A DNA stretch of 44,552 nt, from NCBI GenBank assembly GCA_003427395.1, contig BFEA01000092.1, positions 737,003-781,554 on the forward strand, given 5' to 3'. Both the position numbers and the translations under genes were made by a program. This stretch comes from Chara braunii. Taxonomy: Eukaryota > Streptophyta > Charophyceae > Charales > Characeae. Each line of letters begins with the position of its first letter. Within the stretch, counting starts at the first letter, position 1. Below the pieces are notes generated by a model that saw only the letters and a program-made list of their open reading frames with translations, was not told the origin of the DNA and ran no database searches. Below are positions 32,945 to 41,418 of this stretch, piece by piece.

Positions 32945-35900
32945 GTAAGGAAGCTGTTCAGAAAAAAGATGAAGAGAAAGTGAGTGGTTAGTTGATGAAC
33001 CCTTTCGTCCTTGAGCTGAATCCGAGGCATCCTACTGATTGATTGTGGTGCTCCTATCGCCGTCTCATCACAGCTCCTTTGTTCCCTGTCTCATCTATGT
33101 CTCTGGCTCCCTTTCTACCCTTTCCTCTTTTGTTCCCCGTCTCTTCCATGCCTCGCCTCGCTCTCCCTCTCCACCCTTTCTGTTCGTAAACTTTCTCTCC
33201 TACTTTTTCTTTTCTCCTCTTTTCCCCTCCTTCCTCATCTCCCCCTCCTCTCATTCGCACTCTCGCTCGCCCTCTCCCGCTCTCCCCCTATTCGCCCCTC
33301 GCCCCTCGCCCCTCCTTCCCCTCCCTCTCGTCTCTCCTTCTCCCTCTCTCCCTCCCTCCCTCTCTTCCTCTTTCCTTCTTTCCCTCTCTTTTCCCCTCTC
33401 CCTCTCCCTCTCCCTCCCTCTCCCTCTCGTTTCTCCTTCCTTCTCCTCCCTTCCCCCCCTTTTTCCTTCTCCTTTCCCTCCCTTTCTCCTCCTTCGCGGC
33501 CCTCCCATTTTCTCCCCCTTCCCTCCCCTGTTTTCTCCCCCTTCCCTCCCGTCTTTTCTCCTCCCCTCCCCTCTTTTCTCTCCCTTCCCTCCCCGTTCCC
33601 TTCCTTGTCTCCTTTCCTCGCTAGCGCAATGGGAGTGACGTTGTCTGCATGCATGGGTTTGTGTTTGTGTGTATTTGCATCTGTGTAGGTTCGGTTTGAC
33701 CACCCTGTGATCATCAGCGCTTGCTCGATAGTCGATCAGAACGAGAATCCCCACCCGGATCTGCTTCAGGATTTCAAAGGGTAAGTAAGGACACTGAACC
33801 ATTCCTCTCCTCGACGAATCACGAGTCAACTTTGCCTGCTTTGGCAACGGTTTGCAGCTCCCTACTTTCTTCGAGTTTGTTCATGGAAAGGATAGTTTTG
33901 AGATAGTTTTACAGAATCGGTCTGAATCCTCTACCCTTCTCCTTTGGTCGGTTGTGCCTTGCTAATTATTAACATAAGCAATATGGTGCTGCAAATGGTA
34001 TCGTCGGGGTCTGGGCTTGGTTGTCGTTGGGGGCGGGGGGGGGAGAACGGGGGGTCTTTGTCATCACCTATTCACTGACTTCCCCGGTGAAGTAGAGAGA
34101 CAGCATCAGTGCTAAGTGATGGAGATAGATAGAGGTGTTGAAAAGAGGAGGCACGCAAAACAGAGGAGCATGTTGGCATGACTCTGCCGATTGAATCTTG
34201 CAGTTGGACAACAGGCACTCCACAGACCTGGAACAACAGGCAACCAGCGTGCGAGGGACGACGGGCACTTGGTGTATAAGACACAACCGGCACTGTGCAC
34301 ACGAGGAACAACAGCTATTCTGCGTATTGGAAACAGCCGGCACTCTGTGTATTAGAAATGTCGGGCACTCTGTGTGTTAGGAACAACAAGCACTCTGTGT
34401 GCACTCTGTGTGGAGTCTGTTTACGAGAAACAACAGACACTCAATAGTGCCAGCTCCCTATCGTCGTGACTCCATTCTGGGGAGCGTCAATCTGGTTCCT
34501 TCTCCCCCCGGCGAGTGTCTGGTGGTTGGCTTCCATCTTTTGACCAGTAGAAAATGTAGATATGGCAGCTGCCTTCTTCCTGCGAACAGAACACACTCTG
34601 ACCTGTGTCGACCTTCTGGCTAAGATGAGGTGTAGTATTTGTTCAGATCAGTTTAATATGTGATGGATCTGTGGTTCATTGAACCAGAAAGGATTCCCTC
34701 CCCTTCCCCCCCTACCCCCCCGCAGCTGGTATGGATGTGTCAAATGGGCAAGCGTGTATTCTCGACCCCTCCAGTGTTGCCTCTGCATTGCATTATTGCA
34801 GAGCACTGCAACCCAGTTAAAAAAAATAAGAAAAGTGAAGATAGAGCGTGGTGTTTGGGCGAAGACGGTCGTAATGGCAGCATCAGATCAGCTGTAAGAT
34901 AAACATAACTGATACGTGTGCATATTGTTGCGCGGGGAACTATTGCAGTGTCACTGTTAATGCAGGGCCACGACGGCGTACAACTGCTAGAGAAGTCTGT
35001 GGCCATAGAATCTTTGATCCTGTGCGCTACAATGAAAAACGATGACGCATCCAGAATCAAAGAGGCTGTGAAATATGGTGGCGGTTTAACCTTGACTTAA
35101 CCGAGCGTAAGCTACCATTCGCTTATTGTCTTCTTTCCCAGGCCTTCTCAGGCCTTCTCAGGCCTCTGCTTCAATGGGCCGAGGCGTGGTTTAGATGTGT
35201 GGCAGGTCTGGTGGCTGTCTCAAAAAGCAGATAGACGAGATCGAACCTGGCCTGCGATGCTTGGCAAGACCTAGAACCTGACCTGTCCCAGTGACGCACC
35301 TGCACTTGGCTCCGTTCTTGTGGTAGGAGCTTGCCACCTCCTGGTTTCTTGTCTTTTTGGCCTTTTTTACTGGGCTTTATCTGACTTGATCTTACTGAAT
35401 CTCAGTTGACTGGACTTGTGTTTTTTCGGTCTGCTCAGATGACTGTTGTGTTGTTATGACTACCGGTAGCATGACGTGCGGTCGTACTTTTCTTTTGTGG
35501 AAGTTGTGTGCTAAGCGCGGGTGGTTTCATGTTGCTTGTTTGTATCTGCTGGGATGGGGATGGTTGTGGATGATTTGCAGGATAACTACACCTCCGACCT
35601 TCACCCTTGACATTTTTGTTCGGAACTTAATAAAGCCAAGTGACAGGTTTGAGCGATTGAGTCAACGGCTGGTCTATGCCCATGGGACTCAGGAGACGCT
35701 CGGAGTTGAGGTAAGGTACTTTTCCGCTTATTCGGTTGTCATAGGACTGATACCTTTATGCACTGGAGTTGTGATGTGGAATGGGCATTCTATACGTCTG
35801 CCGGTCCTTTTGTTTTTTGTCATCGGTTGTTCTAGGCAGTGAGCCCATGTTTGGGTTAGCTATGTTGTTTAGTACCTGTTGGGTCACGTTGATATACCAC

Positions 35901-36310
35901 TTTGCAGGCGGTGGCAACTTCGGGTGAAGACGTTTGCCCGTAAACCACCATCCACTTGAGCTTTAAGACTGTGCTGCCAAGAGGCCCACTCTTTTTTTTG
36001 TTAGTCCTTTGGGCTGATTATCCAACGGCCACAGTTTTGTAGTTTCTTTCTTCCCCTTCCCCTCTTATCTGTATGGGTTGGCCCGATTTTTCAAGAGGTA
36101 GTAGCCAGGCTTCGATGGGGAACTGTATGCTGTCAGGTTGTGGGAACTCCTAAAGGTTTTGGTGTTGATGTCTGAATTGATGGGCGTGAGTGTGTTAGAA
36201 AGCAGAAGGGGGAAAAAAAGGAAGGACTTGAAAAAAGGAGAAACGAAGCAAGAAGAGGGTTTGCACAAGCAGTGCGATTTGTTGCTGTGAGATGCGGACC
36301 TTTTGGTGGT

Positions 36311-36367
<57 letters not shown>

Positions 36368-39300
36368 TGTTGGTGGCTTGGTCAGAGGGGGGCTGTTGTG
36401 ATTATGGGGTATGCAGAGAATGAAATAGGATGTCATGTCGTTGCTTTGTCTACATACTGGCCGACCCACCAACACAAATGCATCCTGGGCAGACTGTTTC
36501 TGTAAGGTTGGACCTCCTGATGAGCCGGTGAAATTCAGATGAAACTGTGGCACAGTCATCCTATTTTCTGTGGGGTTGTGTGTAGGGATAATGAGAAAGC
36601 ACTGTCGCTGTTCCAAATATGATATCTATGCATCCGGAGAAGGGGGTTGGTTAGTGATTGCTTCAAACACACACTGTGCGTGTGTTGAGTGGGTTTTATG
36701 ATTGAGATAGACAAATTTTCTTATCAGCGTCTGAGTTAGGTAGTCTGTTAGGATCGCTAGATGGATGCGATTAGAGTTTATGTGTGTGCCAAAATGCTGA
36801 TTGGATGCATCCTGACAGGCTATTGAGGTTCAACCACCTCACGAGTTCATGAAAGGCCAACAGAACTGTCTAACAGTTATATGCTTCTTGTGCGAATTTG
36901 TATTTATCGAGAATGATCACATTTATGTAATGTTTGGCTGTTCCCTTGCTCTTTTCTTTGCCTCTTTGCCTTTTGGCTGTGTGCAAGTGGGTCGATATGA
37001 CACACGGGGGTGGAGGCAGCCGCTGCTCAACCTACATCCACGTGGGCGGCCTTGTACGCAAGAAGTTTTGAACAGGGGGAGTCTTGTAAGGAAGAAGATA
37101 AAAAATGAATTTATTTCTTCTTTTTTTCGCATTTGCGCTCTGATAAATTTGTGACGATATATATAACCACAGTCGGGGTTAAGGTGGATTATCACTTACA
37201 GTGTAATCAGTTAGAGGATTCTGCAGACTGTTGAGGGTTCAGCCTCCTGATGAGTCGGTGAAACTCCGACGAAACAGTTTGTCACAGCCCCTCATTTGTT
37301 GTCCTCTTCTTGCTCTCTGCCTACGGTTTACTGGGCAGCTCTGTTTGACGATATATATGTACAACTGGGGTCAAGGTTGATTATCACTTACAGTGTAGTC
37401 AGTTAGGGGACTCTGCAGACTGTTGACCGTTCAGCCTCCTGATGAGTCGGTGAAACTCTGACTGAACAGTTTGTCACAGCCCCTTGTTTGTTGTCCACTC
37501 CTCCCTCTCTGCCTACGGTTTACCGGGCAGTTCTGTTTGATGATATGTATGTATATGAGTTGGTGAAATGCTGACAAAACAGTCTGTCGGAGCCTCGTCT
37601 CGTCCTTTTCTTTCTGCCTCAAGGTCACTTGGCGGTTTTGTGTGAAGAGCGAGAAGGGGGGGGGTAAGGGGGGGTTGTTGGTGAGTTGGATACCATTTAA
37701 CTCTGTAGTGCTGTTGTCTTTTTCTTCACTCTTCCCCCTTGGGGGTTAAAGTATATTGGATCTGAAAGATACGGTCCGAGTATAGGGGGGTTGGTGAGTT
37801 GGCTACCGAGTATAGGGGGGTTGGTGACGGTCTGAAAGATACGGTCCGAGTATTTTGGAGTGCTGCTGTCTTTTTCTTCACTCTTCCCCCTTGGGGGTTA
37901 AATTAGTATTGGATCTGAAAGATACGGTCCGAGTGTTGATCATAAAATAAGTGATCCCAACTCAGGGTTGGCGGACGCCTATTAGAGGACTCTGTCTGCC
38001 GGGACGTTGTCAGAAAGCCAAGTTTGTGTTTCAGCGGGCATACGGTCGCTATGCTGAAACTTAAGGAGGAACTTATCGAAGGGCACAACCGGACCTTATG
38101 AAAAATCAAAGTTGACGGGTACGAGGTGCCATCTTCACCTGAATGAAGCACACGGTCAGTATCGCTGTATTTGGGTGAAGACGGCAGGCTGATATTTGAA
38201 ATGAGTTTGCAGCAGGGGGCTACCATGCTTGAAGCTGTGACTTAATTCTACACTAAGCCGTGAACTTGCCATGTCCTGCTGCAGTAAAGATCCACAGATA
38301 GTGTAATAACCCGCAGTTTTGAGTCTAAGAAATCTGCTGTTCGCTGAGAAAGTTTCTGCTTTTGATCTGATTGCTGACAATTCCGAGTCTGAGCTTGTTT
38401 TGCTGTGTTTTCTAAGCCTGTATGTGATCTGCCACTTGTGTGCATATGCCGTGTCCTTGCCTGCTGAGTTCTGGGTCCCAGTCCGAGTTCTTGTGGTAAC
38501 TCAGTTGGCCGTGATATGTAGCTGAGCCTCCGACAGGGACAAGGTAGAAATAGGACAGGACGGCAAAATAGCAGTAGGGACATATTGGGGGTGGAGTTGC
38601 GACCAGGGGTATAACTAGAATTTGTTAGAGGCCCGGTAGGGATTTTCCAGCAAATTGAATGGGCCTAGAAGGGTTCAGTAGGCGTCCAGTTGACTGTCCA
38701 GAGCCCGAATGTAGGCCCGTAGAAGTCCTGGTTCAGGGACTGTAGGTAGATGTCAGTCTGCAATGGTGTTCCTGCCATAAGCAAGAACACCCTATAGTCC
38801 CAGTGCACTCCAAGGGAGGCCTGTCAAAGGCAGGTCGGGCGCGCCAAAAGATTTGCAGGCTGAGAGGCTGAGATGTGGCTGTGGTGTGAGGCTGCCTGGA
38901 CCCAGTATGCCCTGGATGCGACTGTAAATAATTTCTGAGCCTTTAGATTGTGTGTGGTCTGTGGCGGTGGTTGACTTCTGTAGAAATCTTTGGTCTACTG
39001 GACCCGGTAGAGCCTGACTGTTGGCTTACCTGGGGCGTGAGTTAACTTTTTCAATCCCTGTGGACTCAGTCTGGTGGACCCGGTAGAGAGCCCGACTGTT
39101 GGCTTACCTGGGGCGTGAGTCGACTTTTCAAAGCACTGTGGACTCAGTCTGGATGCCGTGCCCTAAAGGTATTGACCTCAGCACTTTTGAATGCTCTCAT
39201 ATGGCCCTACAGCGTGCCTGGTTACCCCAGACAGTTGCTTTGCTGGTTGTGACTATGGATCATTTCAAATTATGTATGGCAGGCGTATCGTGTGCTCATG

Positions 39301-40845
39301 AAGCACTAGTACCCTGGGGCCCCTCTGGGGCTGGTCATGGGATCTGGCGTCCTCCTGTTGTTATGGAGGCTCTGCTTACTTTCTGATGGAGCTTATTTTC
39401 TTTGAGTGGATTCTGGGCACGGCGATCTTGCAATGGGGTAGAGCGCTGGTATTTAGCTGACTATATATTTATGTGCTTCGTCTTTTGCTTTCTTGTTCAC
39501 GACTGTAATTGCTTTCAGATCCACTTGAAAAAGTCCTAGTGTCAGTATGCCGCTGTTCACAGTTTTGCATTCTGAATCCTCTGTTGCAGAGGACTGTTTC
39601 CCCTTTCTCTTTGTTTATGGTTCTGATTTGCTCGCTTGCTTTTGTGTCCCGTCGCTGTTTTGTGTCCTGCTTCCGACCAGGTTACGATAACAGACCATTT
39701 GGTGCTTAGAGGAACCTACCAGTCAGTGTCGTTAATTATCTATGGGTCTCGTGCAGAAGAGAAGACAGGTCTGTTGCCTGATGAAGATGGCGATCTCCTT
39801 GGCCACTGTGACATCATTGAATCAACAGAGGTTGACGAGTCTGCTCTACCGGAGGCCTTGCAGTCCGTTGGTCCGAAGAGCTTCTGGGACTTGCCGCCCC
39901 CAAGGAAACTAAAGCTATGCGGAAGGAGCAGTGATGGACTGTCCAAAAAAGGGGAGCAAGCGCTAGCAACTGCAGCAAAGTGGTGGCATTCCGCTGGCAA
40001 TGTCAGAGGGCAGCAGAGTACACAAGTCCTGTGCGCGCTTGAGGCTGCCCGACTGGAGCAGCATCTTGGCACATGTATCTCGCATGTGCTTGGATGGGAG
40101 AATGCGAGGTGGGCAGGAAAAAATGGTGAAGAAAATGACACAGGAAATGAGCTTGATGGCCGAGAGAATGCGGGTGATGGCCAGCGCAAGAAGGCCGAAA
40201 GGGAGAAGAGGACTGCAGAAAAGGGAGGTGCTGACAAAGCAACTGAGGAAGGTGGTGAGGAGGCAGATAACATGGAGCTGGACGAGGAGGAGGATGATGA
40301 GGAGGCGAGTGTCCACATGACACTCTCTTGGCTTCACACAGATCCTCTGACTGCTTTGGACGGCTCTGCATGTGCCCAGGTAATGGCTGTCTTGTGGGGC
40401 CTCTGATGGGAAGGCGATGATGCCCAATCCTTATCTTCACTGGTGTGCTTAGCACAAGCCAGTATCTTTTGCCGAATGCTGTGCTTCTTCGTGCGTTTCT
40501 GTGTGTCTACACGACAGTTTTTTTGTTTTTCTAAGACTCTGTCCTTGGGTTATTTCCCAAATTATCGGATATCTTTGCAAAACATTTTTGCAAGATAGTT
40601 CTTGTAACCTCTGAAAGCACTTCTTGGCAAATATCCTAGGTCTGGTACAGTTTGCAATTCCCTTGACAGTTGTCGAGTCGCACAATGTTAATCTTAATTT
40701 TCTATTTGTGGAGTTGCAGACATGCAAAATCACTCTTATGTGCGTGCAATTGCAGAAACGTCGTTGCTTCTTTACACTACCTTGCAGGATGGTCCCTATG
40801 CACAGAATTTGGGTGTCATATTAACGCAGACTCTGGAATTGTTTG

Positions 40846-40890
<45 letters not shown>

Positions 40891-41384
40891 ACGCCTGATG
40901 CAGCAAGAAGCACTGTTGGGAGGTCTGGCATGTGCACAATTGATATGTGCATGCCCAAGGCGGTGTTATCGTTTCATTGCCTATGGAGGGCTGCACATGT
41001 TATGCATTATCCTTGGTCAGGTCGGATCCGGAGGCACACAGGTGAAGATGTGGGCGCTGATGGCCCTGCATCGGGCTTGTTATCATGTGTTTGGCTGCGA
41101 GGCTATGCTTGGTTGGTGGGACCCTGTTCCGGATCGGGGGAAGCAGCGTGGGAAGGAGAGTGGCGAGGCAGGAGCGAAAGTGAAGCTGAAACCAAGCCTT
41201 TGTTATGCAACTTTGCTTGGACTGTTGCTTCAGCCGCAGTCACGTCAGGTTTATGTGCTGGCTGCGGCTTTGCTTAGGCATCTTTGGTTCTACCAGCTCA
41301 TTGCCAACCTACAGGTCGGTGTCGTTCTCTAGGTAGTTTGCCTTTCATATCCTTGCAATCCTCTGCTCTGACATATTCACTGCT

Positions 41385-41418
<34 letters not shown>

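Noticed and set aside
33039-33847. Long frames on both strands in the C/T-rich tract
   Set aside because: Low-complexity sequence inside VIRILIZER intron 1, overlapping the true exon 2.
39099-39386. 95-codon frame in VIRILIZER intron 3
   Set aside because: It begins in a 75-bp tandem duplication and the exons on both sides join in phase without it.
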